64,000 nucleotides of DNA from NCBI GenBank assembly GCA_028289585.1, contig JANQPI010000042.1:62001-126000 (forward strand), in the 5' to 3' direction. Below, one piece after another: positions 27,472 through 36,827 of the stretch. This DNA is from Candidatus Zixiibacteriota bacterium. GTDB taxonomy: Bacteria > Zixibacteria > MSB-5A5 > GN15 > FEB-12. Each line of letters starts with the position of its first letter. Positions within the stretch are counted from its first letter, which is position 1. The notes under the pieces were generated by a model. It saw only the letters and a list, made by a program, of their open reading frames with translations, was not told where the DNA came from and ran no database searches. A program made the position numbers and the translations under genes.

Positions 27472-28817
27472 CAGACGACCAGTTCTCCGTGGAGCGTAAA
27501 TGCGTCCGCCGAGCTTACTTGTACGGGAACGATCGTCCCAATCGTCGGAGAACCGTTAGCAATAAGCACCGTCTTGTTGGTTTCAGTCCGCACCCGAATG
27601 ATATCTTGCGAACGCTTCGACGTTCCCTCAACAAGGCATCGATGAACACGACCGATCTCGGCCTGATTACATTCATACGATATCTGCTGCTGCACTTGGA
27701 TCAACTTGGTTAATCGCCGAATCTTCTCAGCCTCGGGGATGTCATCCTCGAATTCCCGAGCGGAGAGCGTTCCCGGTCGAACCGAATAGCGAAACATGAA
27801 TGCGGTATCGTAGCGAACCCGACGGACCGCATCGAGGGTCATTTCGAACTCCGCCTCGGTTTCGGTGGGAAATCCGACAATAATATCGGTCGACAGCGCG
27901 ACGTTGGGCAGCTGTTCCTTGATGTAGTCAACAACGCGCAGGTAATGAGCTACGCTGTAGAAACGACCCATCTTGCGCAACACACGATCCGAACCGCACT
28001 GGATCGGAAGATGGATGTGCGGCAGGATCTTTGGTTCATCGCGCATCGCATGAATAAGCTTCTTGGAGCAGTCTTTCGGATGCGACGTCATGTAGCGAAT
28101 ACGAGCGATTCCCGTTTCGCGAGCGACACGTAAGAGCAGATCAGCGAAATCGGTGTCGCCCGAATGATAGCTATTGACGTTCTGCCCAAGCAGATTGACT
28201 TCCACAACCCCCTCGGCAACCATGTCGCGAACGGCCGCAACAATGTAATCGGGCGAGTGGCTACGCTCCTTGCCGCGAACGAACGGTACAATGCAATACG
28301 TACAGTAGTTGTTACACCCGCGAGCAATGGTGACAAAGCCGGAGAACGGTGTCTCCTTGATTGGCTCGATCGCATCCATATCTTCATGCCCGAAGGCCGT
28401 CATGACGCGATCGGTTCCCTCGCGTCCTTCCAGAACATCGGGGAGCTCAAACTGTCGGTCGGTACCGAGCACGAAGTCGACGTGCGGGACTTGCCGAATC
28501 AGCTCATCACCCAGCCGCTGAGCCATGCAACCGACCACCGCGACCTGGAGATCAGGACGTTCCTTCTTGAACCGATAGATCTCCCCCAGTCGGCCGTAGA
28601 TACGGTCCTCAGCCTTTTCCCGAACCGAGCAGGTATTCAGAATGATGATATCAGCATCCTCCTCCCGCTCCGCCCGCACATAGCCGCGGGTCAGAAGCGA
28701 CTGCGCAATCGTGGAGGAATCGGCGAGGTTCATCTGGCACCCGTAGGTGCTGATATGAAACCGCCGACCGGTCTCAGGCTGGTAGGTAGTGCTCGTCATT
28801 CGCGGTAACTTTGCCAT
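27471..28817 (-). CDS. miaB: tRNA (N6-isopentenyl adenosine(37)-C2)-methylthiotransferase
   Basis: 448 residues. The N-terminal UPF0004 domain has its three cluster cysteines (STYGCQMN, LNTCSVREKAEDR, VVGCMAQR), the radical-SAM core has GCNNYCTYCIVPFVRG, and a TRAM domain ends the protein. It methylthiolates i6A37 of tRNAs. SVREKA and the CIVPF spacing favour MiaB over MtaB or RimO. The start may be the ATG at 28817 or 28799; neither has a clear ribosome site. It overlaps the next gene by one base (TGATG), an odd housekeeping lead for a signalling gene pair. Confidence 0.95.
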   Translation of the reverse strand: MAKLPRMTSTTYQPETGRRFHISTYGCQMNLADSSTIAQSLLTRGYVRAEREEDADIIILNTCSVREKAEDRIYGRLGEIYRFKKERPDLQVAVVGCMAQRLGDELIRQVPHVDFVLGTDRQFELPDVLEGREGTDRVMTAFGHEDMDAIEPIKETPFSGFVTIARGCNNYCTYCIVPFVRGKERSHSPDYIVAAVRDMVAEGVVEVNLLGQNVNSYHSGDTDFADLLLRVARETGIARIRYMTSHPKDCSKKLIHAMRDEPKILPHIHLPIQCGSDRVLRKMGRFYSVAHYLRVVDYIKEQLPNVALSTDIIVGFPTETEAEFEMTLDAVRRVRYDTAFMFRYSVRPGTLSAREFEDDIPEAEKIRRLTKLIQVQQQISYECNQAEIGRVHRCLVEGTSKRSQDIIRVRTETNKTVLIANGSPTIGTIVPVQVSSADAFTLHGELVV

Positions 28818-28880
28818 GGTTGGTGAGGCGTATCTGTACTATCTCATCAAGAAACCGTCGTGGATCGACCGAGCAAGCAC

Positions 28881-28913
28881 AAAAGAGAGCCGCCAATCAA
28901 TCCGATTGGCGGC
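28881..28913 (-). terminator. Rho-independent terminator of the BACON-dockerin gene
   Basis: A perfect 10-bp stem (28889-28898 with 28904-28913, arm GCCGCCAATC) with a 5-nt loop, followed on the minus strand by TCTCTTTTG. Confidence 0.82.
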
Positions 28914-28944
28914 CCGGGCTACGTCCTTGACTGTGAGATCGAAG

Positions 28945-31323
28945 CTACGGCAGCTCTGCTCCCTGGATGTCATCGTTGCACGGTGGCGGTCCATTCAGGA
29001 ACAGATAGGAAATCAGTACCGTCAGATCCGGCAGCTCGACGAGATTATTGCAATCGGTGTCGCCGATGAGCAGCGACGGCTGCGGAGCGGCATTGACAAA
29101 CGGTGAGATGAACAGGAAGCTGATTAACCGCGATAGATCGGCGAGGTTGATCGTGCTGTCATAATTGACATCGCCGCGGAATCGCCAGACACGCAGGACG
29201 ACCGGCACCTCCACCGGACTGTTGCTCGCTCCGGATGATGACACAAGCAGCGTATCGAAATACTCGCCAAAGGGGAATCCAGCCCCATTGATATCGGCTC
29301 GATGAATCTCGCCGGCTTCTCCCGTCTGATTAACGGGGAACCACCAATCGACATCCTCGACAATCTCCCAACTCAGACACCCTCCATTCGGATTCTGAAC
29401 GGTGAAGGCATTTTGTGTGTACGGCCCGCCGCCCTCCTTGTAAGGGATACCGACCTGACTCGTAGAGAGTTCGATCTCGGGAGCAATCGCCGGGGCAGCG
29501 ACCGTAAACTCGACGATCACCTCAACCGGGCCACTCGGGTCTTTCGGCGAATCGAACGTGATCGTGTCGTAGTACACTCCGATCGGTAGTGTCGTTTGGA
29601 GTGGTGTGACCAGGAATGTTCGCGGAGCCGTTGCCGCGGTCGGCGACACGACAAAGTTGCTACTCGAGAATTGAGGAATGAGATCGACAGGATTGTCGCC
29701 ACCAATGTTCGAGATAGAGAACGAACTCGGGAGATACACCGAGTCACCCGACTGGCACTCGAACGTCCGCAGGCGAACCGTGTCCCGAGACGTGATAAGA
29801 TTCGCCGGAGTCGCGACAAAGCGCAGGACAACCTCAACGTCGAGTGGTGAGTTGATCGCTTCAGGGGACGTGATGGTGATCGTATCGCGAACCTCGGTCC
29901 CACCGAAGGCGGTCGGAACGTCGAAATCGAGGCGAACGCTATCGGGCGCAACACCCGAACCATTGTCAACGTTCACAATCCGAGCGGCGCTCTCTGTAAC
30001 GGAGTAGGTGAGCGACCCAATGCCGCCATTACGGACCTCAAATGACCGCGAAAAGTTCGGCAGCTCAGCAAGGGCGACAACGAAGAACAGCGTCGACGAA
30101 TCGAGTTCAATCGTCGGCAAGTTGCTGCCCAGATTCACAGTTACCGGAATCTTGACCGGATCGTTCGTCGCTCCGGATGCGGTGACTGTAATCGTATCGG
30201 TGAACGTACCAAGTCCCAATGAGCTAATGTCAACCACGACAGAGACGTCACCGGAGTCGACACCGGCCATCGGCATCAACGTTAACCACGGCTCCATATT
30301 GCTGACCGACCAGTTGAGCGTCCCGCCCCCCGCGTTCGTAATCGTCAATGTCCGTGGCGCCGGATTCGGATCACCAACCAACGCGTTGAACGTAAACGAG
30401 GGATCACTCACACCGATTTCCGGCAGCGGTTCAGCCAACGTGAATTCGACGTAAATATACTGCGGGTTGTTAGCCGCCGACGGAGCGTCCACCTCAATCG
30501 AATCGATGTAGAGACCAGGTGTCAATCCGGCCTGCGATACCGACACCGAGACGTTACGCGGCGTCGTTCCAAACGACGGTACTTTGGATAGCCAGGGAGC
30601 GTTTTCGATAAGCGTGAACGGGAGTTGCTGTGCGGACGATGTGATGTCAACCGACTGAGGCAACGGATTCCCTTCGCCGGCCACAGCAGCGAAGAAAAGA
30701 CTGTCCGGAGCAACCTGGATGTTTGCCGGAGGCACAAACGCTGTGTCCCGGATGACAAGCGTGCCGGAGAACGCCGGGACGTACGGAATGTTATTCGGCG
30801 GTGGCGCAGCGATGATAAACTGCAACTCGGCCGCTGAGTTGAACGCATTGGTATCGATGACAACCGAGTCCGACAGTCCCCAGGACGTCGCAGTAAAATA
30901 GTAGGTCGCCATCAGCTGACGACCCGGATCGGGTTGGAGATTTGCTGCAAGTGCGACACCGGCAAACTGAAACAGTTGATTGGCGTTGGAGGAGTCGATG
31001 TTGTTCGCGAAGAAGACAAACCGCTGCAAATCAAAGGCAGCTAATGCGGCGGGCGAGAACACCGCCGAATCGAGTACGAAGTTGGGGTTGTCCCACGAGA
31101 AGCCACCGCCGGTCAAACCGATCGTGTTGGCATCATTGAAGTACGATAACTCCAGAATGAGATCGGTCTGCGCCGTCGCAACATCGGGAATCGCCACCGC
31201 CTCGATAATGACGGTATCCGCAGCCCCCAAATCAGCGGGATCCTGCATGAATTGCGCCGGCACCGTTCCGCCCAGGCCGACGAGAAGAAGTGTGAGAAGA
31301 AGGCAAGTTCGCACGCGTGACAT
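28945..31323 (-). CDS. Secreted BACON-repeat protein with cohesin-like N-domain and dockerin-like C-terminus
   Basis: 792 residues from the ATG at 31323 (GGAGG 7 nt upstream; signal peptide MSRVRTCLLLTLLLVGLGGT). Residues about 30-190 resemble a cohesin-type beta-sandwich. Then come about five repeats of 90-100 residues of BACON type, with FNALVGDPNPAPRTLTI and AGGGTLNWSVSN as the best example. The last 70 residues form a dockerin-like pair of calcium loops (GDVNYDSTINLADLSRLI, then GDTDCNNLVELPDLTVLI). Probably surface-exposed or extracellular. Its own promoter (31489-31518) and terminator make it monocistronic with a leader of about 160 nt. Confidence 0.85.
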   Translation of the reverse strand: MSRVRTCLLLTLLLVGLGGTVPAQFMQDPADLGAADTVIIEAVAIPDVATAQTDLILELSYFNDANTIGLTGGGFSWDNPNFVLDSAVFSPAALAAFDLQRFVFFANNIDSSNANQLFQFAGVALAANLQPDPGRQLMATYYFTATSWGLSDSVVIDTNAFNSAAELQFIIAAPPPNNIPYVPAFSGTLVIRDTAFVPPANIQVAPDSLFFAAVAGEGNPLPQSVDITSSAQQLPFTLIENAPWLSKVPSFGTTPRNVSVSVSQAGLTPGLYIDSIEVDAPSAANNPQYIYVEFTLAEPLPEIGVSDPSFTFNALVGDPNPAPRTLTITNAGGGTLNWSVSNMEPWLTLMPMAGVDSGDVSVVVDISSLGLGTFTDTITVTASGATNDPVKIPVTVNLGSNLPTIELDSSTLFFVVALAELPNFSRSFEVRNGGIGSLTYSVTESAARIVNVDNGSGVAPDSVRLDFDVPTAFGGTEVRDTITITSPEAINSPLDVEVVLRFVATPANLITSRDTVRLRTFECQSGDSVYLPSSFSISNIGGDNPVDLIPQFSSSNFVVSPTAATAPRTFLVTPLQTTLPIGVYYDTITFDSPKDPSGPVEVIVEFTVAAPAIAPEIELSTSQVGIPYKEGGGPYTQNAFTVQNPNGGCLSWEIVEDVDWWFPVNQTGEAGEIHRADINGAGFPFGEYFDTLLVSSSGASNSPVEVPVVLRVWRFRGDVNYDSTINLADLSRLISFLFISPFVNAAPQPSLLIGDTDCNNLVELPDLTVLISYLFLNGPPPCNDDIQGAELP

Positions 31324-31488
31324 CGGAAGGCCTCCCTGTGCTGTGTCCAATTCGTTACGTTTACCTAACAGTCCCTGGCGACGAGAAGCGACAACTGAAC
31401 CCGGACGCATGAACGGTATTATCGAGAGCATTGAAACGAGAATATGCGTGACCGAGGGACGGCCGTCGCCGACTTGTCCCTATACACA

Positions 31489-31518
31489 AATATAGAGCGG
31501 AGGGTAGCTAACTGTCAA
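31489..31518 (-). promoter_or_regulatory. Strong promoter of the BACON-dockerin gene
   Basis: On the minus strand a perfect TTGACA (31518-31513), 18-bp spacer and TATATT (31494-31489) followed by TG, so the -10 reads TATATTTG. Confidence 0.7.
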
Positions 31519-31542
31519 GGGGTGGTCTACCCCCGCACAGTT
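31510..31542. promoter_or_regulatory. Two-tier inverted repeat overlapping the -35 box
   Basis: Outer arms AACTGT/ACAGTT (31510-31515 and 31537-31542) enclose inner arms GGGGT/ACCCC. The left outer arm lies in the -35 region of the BACON gene promoter. No T-tract follows on either strand, so an operator is more likely than a terminator, though it also lies 18 bp after the lon stop. Confidence 0.4.
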
Positions 31543-31560
31543 ACCTGTTCGTGTGGATAA

Positions 31561-34056
31561 CTAGCGTCGTGACGAACGGCGACGGCGAGGAGATTTAGCC
31601 GCAGGTGAAGGGCGCCCTGTTTTACGGCCCCGTCGATTGCGGGTGCGCGCTTTGTCGATCTCCTCGTGAAACAGTTTCTCGAGTGTGAAGCTGGACGGCT
31701 GGAAATCAAGCAAACAGATCGCAAACAATTCGTCGACCCGTTCAACCAGGTGAAACGTTGTCTCACCAATGACTTCCGCGGGTAACTCCTTCAGATCCTT
31801 CTCATTCCCTTTCGGCAACACGATCTCGGTAATCCCCGCGCGGAACGCCGCCGCGACCTTCTCCTTGATCCCCGCCACCGGAAGAATGCGGCCACGCAAC
31901 GTCATTTCACCGGTCATCGCGATGTCATTACGAATCGGCCGTTCGGCCAACACCGATGCGATAACCATGCAGACCGCTACACCGGCCGATGGACCGTCTT
32001 TGGGAATCGCCCCCGACGGAAAATGAATGTGGAGATCAAACTCCCGAAAATCGTTCGGATCGATGCCCAGCACATCGGCTTTGGAGCGAACGTACGAGTG
32101 TGCAGCCTGGATCGATTCGCGCATCACATCGCCAAGCGATCCGGTCGTAATAATCTGCGCATCGCCGCGCATCTTCAGCCCTTCGATGAACATCAGTTCG
32201 CCCCCGGCCCCGGTCCAGGCCAGACCCGCGGCGGTTCCGATCTCGGGTGCTGTTTCCGCTACTTCAGGCATGTAGAGTGGGGTGCCAAGATAGCCGTCGA
32301 GATTCCGCTCAGTCAGTGTCCAGACCCGCTTCCGTCCCTCTGCCTTTTCGAGCGCAATCTTGCGGCAGATCTTCTCAATCTGCTGCGAGAATGCCAGCAA
32401 ACCCGCCTCGCGCGTGTAGCCGGTGATAATCAGTGACAGCGTACGATCGGAAAGTCGGACCTCTTTCCGCCTCAAACCATGGCGCTCGCAAATCTGCGGC
32501 AGGATGTACTTCTTCGCGATTTGGATCTTCTCACGCTCGATGAAGCTCGGCATTTCCAGGATGTCAAAGCGGGGAATGAACGGCTCCGGAAGATCCTCAT
32601 AAGATTGCACCGAACAGATGAACAGAGCCTGACTAAAGTCAAAGGGGACACCAAGATACTCGTCGATGAAGCGATGATTCCGGCGGGCGTCGATGATGCT
32701 CAGCAACGCCATGTTCACGGCGGCATCGTTGTCGAGATTGAAGACGTCGATATCCTCGACGAGAATGACGGGGTCGACAGTTCGACACTGGCGGAGCCGT
32801 CGCAGGAACCGACCGGACTGAGCTCCTAAGAAGGTCCGGGATACCCCCCGCAATGCCGTGGGATCATTGACACCGCCCACGGAGATACGAACAAACTCAC
32901 GACCCATGGCACGAGCGACCGCTCGCGCCAACGAAGCCTTGCCCGTTCCGGGTGCTCCGACCAGACAGAGTGTCGGTCCGCGATCGGTCCCCCCCAGAAG
33001 TTGTCGCACCGAAAGTCGCTGAAGCACCTGTTCACGAACCGTCCTTGGGCCAAAGTAGTCCTGGACAAGGATGCCCTCAGCAACCCCAATATCGAGCCGC
33101 TGATTGGAGGTCTTTCCCCACGGCAAGTTGAGCAGGAGGTCGAGGTAGCTCTTGATAACGCCGAATTCGGATGAACCCGGCGAGAGTTCTTTCAAACGGT
33201 CGATCTCGATCCGGGCGCGGTTCACCACCTCCGGCGGCAGCTCCGTCCGCTCGGTCAGGATCTTAGTCCAGCGGGCAGCCTCTTTCTCCTCCCGAAAGTC
33301 CTCTCCCAACTGACGTTTGATCTCGACCAGTTGTTGGCGAAGCACGTGCCGCCGTTGGTCTTCCTCAATCTGCTTGCGAGCGTTCTCGTTGATCGAGAGA
33401 ACAGTCGCGATCCGTGACCGCTCCTGCTCAAGACACGATATCAGCTGCTCGTAGCGACTTTCCAGCGGGAGCGTTTCGAGAAGTTCCTGCTTGGCGCTCA
33501 GTGAGAAGTGGAACGATGCCGCCACCCGATCGGCTAACAGGTCGGGATCCTCGCGGTTGTGCTCCAATACCCGGGACAACTCCGGCGAGTAGATCGGATC
33601 GAGCTGCGTGATCTCCGCAATCAGACGGAACGTCGTCGCGATTGCGTCCTGAAGACCGATCGATACCGAAGCTGCCGGCTCGAGTCGAGCCACGGCGGCC
33701 TGCAGCACCGGCTCGCCGGTTGCCACCGATTGGATGGCGACCCGCTCCCGCCCCTCGATGGTCGCCGACACCGAGCGCCCGGGTCCCTCCTGGAGATCGC
33801 GAACGATTGCGAGCGTACCAACCTGGTGGAGCGGCTGGCCGGTCGGGATCTCAATGTCGGCATGGGAATAGGCGCAGATGAACGAGGAATTGGACCGCAG
33901 GGCGGAGCGAAGCAGGCGCAGGTTCTCAGGACGGCCGATCTGCAACGTCAAGGTTGTTCGGGGGAAGAGTACCGCCGTCATGAGCGGCAATAGTGGGTAG
34001 ACGGTATCCCGGTCGGCCGAGATGATAGGCAATGGATGACGGCTACGTATAATCAT
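31561..34056 (-). CDS. lon: Divergent Lon-family ATP-dependent protease
   Basis: 831 residues in Lon order: N-terminal LON substrate domain (YPLLPLMTAVLFPRTTL), coiled linker, AAA+ module, protease domain. The Ser690-Lys731 dyad is intact (KDGPSAGVAV, AGIKEKVAAAFRAG). The ATPase differs from typical Lon: Walker A is GAPGTGKAS rather than GPPGVGKTS, the Walker B D-E pair is swapped to E-D (VILVEDIDVF), the sensor-1 asparagine appears replaced (FICSVQS), and the pore loop is FLGAQSGRF. The last 30 residues are mostly Arg/Lys/Ser/Pro, a basic tail not seen in ordinary Lon. It follows the helicase gene by 95 bp. It may be a second, specialised Lon. Confidence 0.88.
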   Translation of the reverse strand: MIIRSRHPLPIISADRDTVYPLLPLMTAVLFPRTTLTLQIGRPENLRLLRSALRSNSSFICAYSHADIEIPTGQPLHQVGTLAIVRDLQEGPGRSVSATIEGRERVAIQSVATGEPVLQAAVARLEPAASVSIGLQDAIATTFRLIAEITQLDPIYSPELSRVLEHNREDPDLLADRVAASFHFSLSAKQELLETLPLESRYEQLISCLEQERSRIATVLSINENARKQIEEDQRRHVLRQQLVEIKRQLGEDFREEKEAARWTKILTERTELPPEVVNRARIEIDRLKELSPGSSEFGVIKSYLDLLLNLPWGKTSNQRLDIGVAEGILVQDYFGPRTVREQVLQRLSVRQLLGGTDRGPTLCLVGAPGTGKASLARAVARAMGREFVRISVGGVNDPTALRGVSRTFLGAQSGRFLRRLRQCRTVDPVILVEDIDVFNLDNDAAVNMALLSIIDARRNHRFIDEYLGVPFDFSQALFICSVQSYEDLPEPFIPRFDILEMPSFIEREKIQIAKKYILPQICERHGLRRKEVRLSDRTLSLIITGYTREAGLLAFSQQIEKICRKIALEKAEGRKRVWTLTERNLDGYLGTPLYMPEVAETAPEIGTAAGLAWTGAGGELMFIEGLKMRGDAQIITTGSLGDVMRESIQAAHSYVRSKADVLGIDPNDFREFDLHIHFPSGAIPKDGPSAGVAVCMVIASVLAERPIRNDIAMTGEMTLRGRILPVAGIKEKVAAAFRAGITEIVLPKGNEKDLKELPAEVIGETTFHLVERVDELFAICLLDFQPSSFTLEKLFHEEIDKARTRNRRGRKTGRPSPAAKSPRRRRSSRR

Positions 34057-34151
34057 AAACAGGAAGCGGTTCGGAGGTTATACCGATCCGCTCCCTGTAG
34101 GTATCGGCCGGAAAGCCGTTTTGATCCATGGTCTCCGCGAGGGAAAGACGA

Positions 34152-36824
34152 TCAATGCACGGCTGAACTCTCTTCGCTGAAGAGCGAGCGAATTTCCCAG
34201 TCCGGATGAGCGGCCAGAAGTTGACGATTGAGCCGAATCTGATTCGGGTCGACGGCCAGCCGGTAATAGCCAAGGCGATTGTTTTCAACCAAGCCACCGG
34301 CGTCAACACCCGAAGGGGCAAGCTCTGATTTCATCCGATACAGGTAGCGGGCTTGATTGAAGCCGGTCTCCAGGTCGTCCTTGTAAACCCAGCCACTGTC
34401 TCCGTGGACTCGTCCGTGGGCGAGTTTGGTCAGATATTTGAACGACTTGCCGGTCAACCGTACCGGTTGACCGTTCACCTTGATCAGAAATCGATCCCCC
34501 TCAAAACTTCCATCGATATCCAGCGACAGGTGATCATCACCGGCGGAGACGATTGCCGTTGCACTTGGATACGCCATAGAATCCTCCTCTACATCACGTT
34601 GAATAAGCTTATCGATGTCCTGACATATCTGCTTGTTGCCGAGAATGGATTCGCGCCGGCTGAGAGACGCCTGACGCCAATCGTCGAGTGACCGAATTCC
34701 GGCGTGCCAGAGCGCCCCACAATCGCGTCGACCCAAGCGGTCCCCGGCCCGACGAACGAGATCCCGATACACCCGCGGCACGCCCATCTGACAAGCGAAC
34801 GCTTCGTTTTCGAGATCGGACGCAACCTCATCGCTCAGACGCGCCGCTCGCATCAGCCCTGCCATGCCGCGCAGGCGATGAGCCACATCACGACCGAGCT
34901 GCTGAAACGCTCCCAACGACGCCCCGAAGTTCGCTTCCAAATCGGCAATTGATGTCAGTTGCTGCCACTCGCGGAAGGCGAGAATTGCTTTGATTCGCGC
35001 GGCCTCATGGAACGCAAGAGGCACGGTGGCGTGGGTGGTCGGAAGATGACCGGCAATCTCTGATAGCTTGGCATCGTCCGCGAATTCCTGATAGAGCCGC
35101 CGCACCCAGAGATTGGTGCGCCGTTCCAACGATGACAACCAACCGGATGGTGCCCGCCAGCTTGGTGTATCGAGTGCCTCGGCCCACCAGGCCTCGGGCG
35201 CGGTCGGCCATCCCTGCCGCCAGCGATCAAGCAGACGAATCGCCTCATCGACCGCAAAAATTGAATCGACGGTCGCCGCCCCGACATCGGTCGGCTCCCA
35301 GCAGACCGTTTCACCGAACGGACGCACCCGAATCATGCCGGCGGCAACAAGCTGCCGGGCAGCAGCAGCAATAACCGAGTCGGTCGACTCTCGATCGGGG
35401 TCCAAAGCGTGCTGCCACAGACGAGAGGCATCTTCGGGCGTTCGGCAGCAACCGGTCACGATGAAGGCCAGCAGGCGATCCACCACCGGGCGAGAGGCCC
35501 ATACCGACGTAATCTCCGGTTGCTGAGTGGGTGAAAAATACATCTCCCACACCCCCTCAGCATCGAGGCGATTCGCAGCCATCACGATCGCCCGGCCCGG
35601 TTGATCGGATAGTCCGAAGCGACCAGCTCGACCAATCATGTTATCGAGATCAAGCGCCGGTACCGGAACGGGAACGGGTTCACCATTCCCGGTTCCGGCG
35701 TGATACCGTAGCGCTTCAAGGAAGACCGACGTGGCCGGAAGATTGACACCAAGCGCGAGCGTTGATGTTGCACAGATCAATCGAATGTCACCTCGCCGAA
35801 ATCCGTGTTCAACGGCTCGACGTTGCGTCACGGAGAGATCTGCCGTGTGAAACGCAACCCCCGCAGAAAGCACCTGGCGCAATTGTGCCAGTAACCGCGA
35901 GGGCTCCTCCCCCGAGAGCGCGTGGAGTGTCGTTTCCGAAAGGCGGGACGGCAGACGACTGGCCAACGTTTGGGCAAGACGAACCGCCTCGGCCCGTGAT
36001 TTGACAAAGACGAGCGTCGGCGGTGGCGCAGCAACCATCGCATCGACAACCGCCTCGCGGATATCCTCCCACGTATCTCCATCCCCAAACGGTTCTTCGA
36101 CTTCGGTACCGGTATTGAATGAGCGCAGCCGCAACTCGCCGGGTGATGCAACACCGTGCCAGAGATCAACCGGCCGCTGGTCGACAGCAACAACTCCGGC
36201 ATCCAACCAGGTAGCCAGCTGCCGACAGGATCGATCGGACACGCGGCCAGCGAGAGCAAGAAGGCGCGGCCCCTCGTGACGCGCCCGGAGTGAGATAAGC
36301 AGCTGCTCGAGTTCACTCCCGCGCGCGCTGTCGGCCAGCATCTGCAGTTCATCGATCACCACCAGACCGAGTGACTCGAAGAGGGTGGGGAATCGACGCC
36401 ACAACCGAATCCCCTTCTCGATAACCGCGACCACGATCTCGAAATCTCCCCGTCCGATCTGCCGAACGGCGGAGGTGGCGTGATCGGCGGTCAGTCCCCG
36501 ACAGCGGACATTCAGGGGCGCAAAGACGGTCTGCCAGCGCTCGACCAGCTCCTCGACCAAGGATTTGGTGGGAACGACAACGAGCGCCTTGCGGCGATCA
36601 AGGAGCGTTCTGGCGATCGCCAGTTCGGCGCAGAATGACTTCCCCGACGACGTCGGACCGGAGATCAGGAGATTACCCAGAGATGCCTGTTGACCGGGAA
36701 AGCCGATCAATCCATTCTGGATCGCCGCGACCTGAAGCGGTAGCAACTCCCCCCGCTGCCGCCCCTGCCAGCCCTCAATCAGTACTCGAGGGAGGCCGTA
36801 TGCAGTTACCTCGGCGAGTTGCAT
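34152..36824 (-). CDS. Ski2-like DEAD/DEAH helicase with OmpR-type winged helix at the C-terminus
   Basis: 890 residues. Motif I GPTSSGKS (56-63), motif Ia VVVPTKSLVEE, motif II DELQ (158-161), later CATSTLALGVNLPA (motif V) and MIGRAGRFG (motif VI); the arrangement is that of Ski2/Hel308-type helicases, with a helical region after the core. The last roughly 110 residues fit an OmpR/PhoB Trans_reg_C domain: PVRLTGKSFKYLTKLA, then YLYRMKSEL and NRLGYYRLA, in the order of the family. Such a fusion is new to me. The ATG is 3 bp after the zinc-ribbon stop and lon follows 95 bp downstream. Confidence 0.83.
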   Translation of the reverse strand: MQLAEVTAYGLPRVLIEGWQGRQRGELLPLQVAAIQNGLIGFPGQQASLGNLLISGPTSSGKSFCAELAIARTLLDRRKALVVVPTKSLVEELVERWQTVFAPLNVRCRGLTADHATSAVRQIGRGDFEIVVAVIEKGIRLWRRFPTLFESLGLVVIDELQMLADSARGSELEQLLISLRARHEGPRLLALAGRVSDRSCRQLATWLDAGVVAVDQRPVDLWHGVASPGELRLRSFNTGTEVEEPFGDGDTWEDIREAVVDAMVAAPPPTLVFVKSRAEAVRLAQTLASRLPSRLSETTLHALSGEEPSRLLAQLRQVLSAGVAFHTADLSVTQRRAVEHGFRRGDIRLICATSTLALGVNLPATSVFLEALRYHAGTGNGEPVPVPVPALDLDNMIGRAGRFGLSDQPGRAIVMAANRLDAEGVWEMYFSPTQQPEITSVWASRPVVDRLLAFIVTGCCRTPEDASRLWQHALDPDRESTDSVIAAAARQLVAAGMIRVRPFGETVCWEPTDVGAATVDSIFAVDEAIRLLDRWRQGWPTAPEAWWAEALDTPSWRAPSGWLSSLERRTNLWVRRLYQEFADDAKLSEIAGHLPTTHATVPLAFHEAARIKAILAFREWQQLTSIADLEANFGASLGAFQQLGRDVAHRLRGMAGLMRAARLSDEVASDLENEAFACQMGVPRVYRDLVRRAGDRLGRRDCGALWHAGIRSLDDWRQASLSRRESILGNKQICQDIDKLIQRDVEEDSMAYPSATAIVSAGDDHLSLDIDGSFEGDRFLIKVNGQPVRLTGKSFKYLTKLAHGRVHGDSGWVYKDDLETGFNQARYLYRMKSELAPSGVDAGGLVENNRLGYYRLAVDPNQIRLNRQLLAAHPDWEIRSLFSEESSAVH

Positions 36825-36827
36825 ACG

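Noticed and set aside
28164-28808. Open frame of 214 codons antisense to miaB
   Set aside because: miaB is complete with all cluster cysteines; the antisense frame mirrors it.
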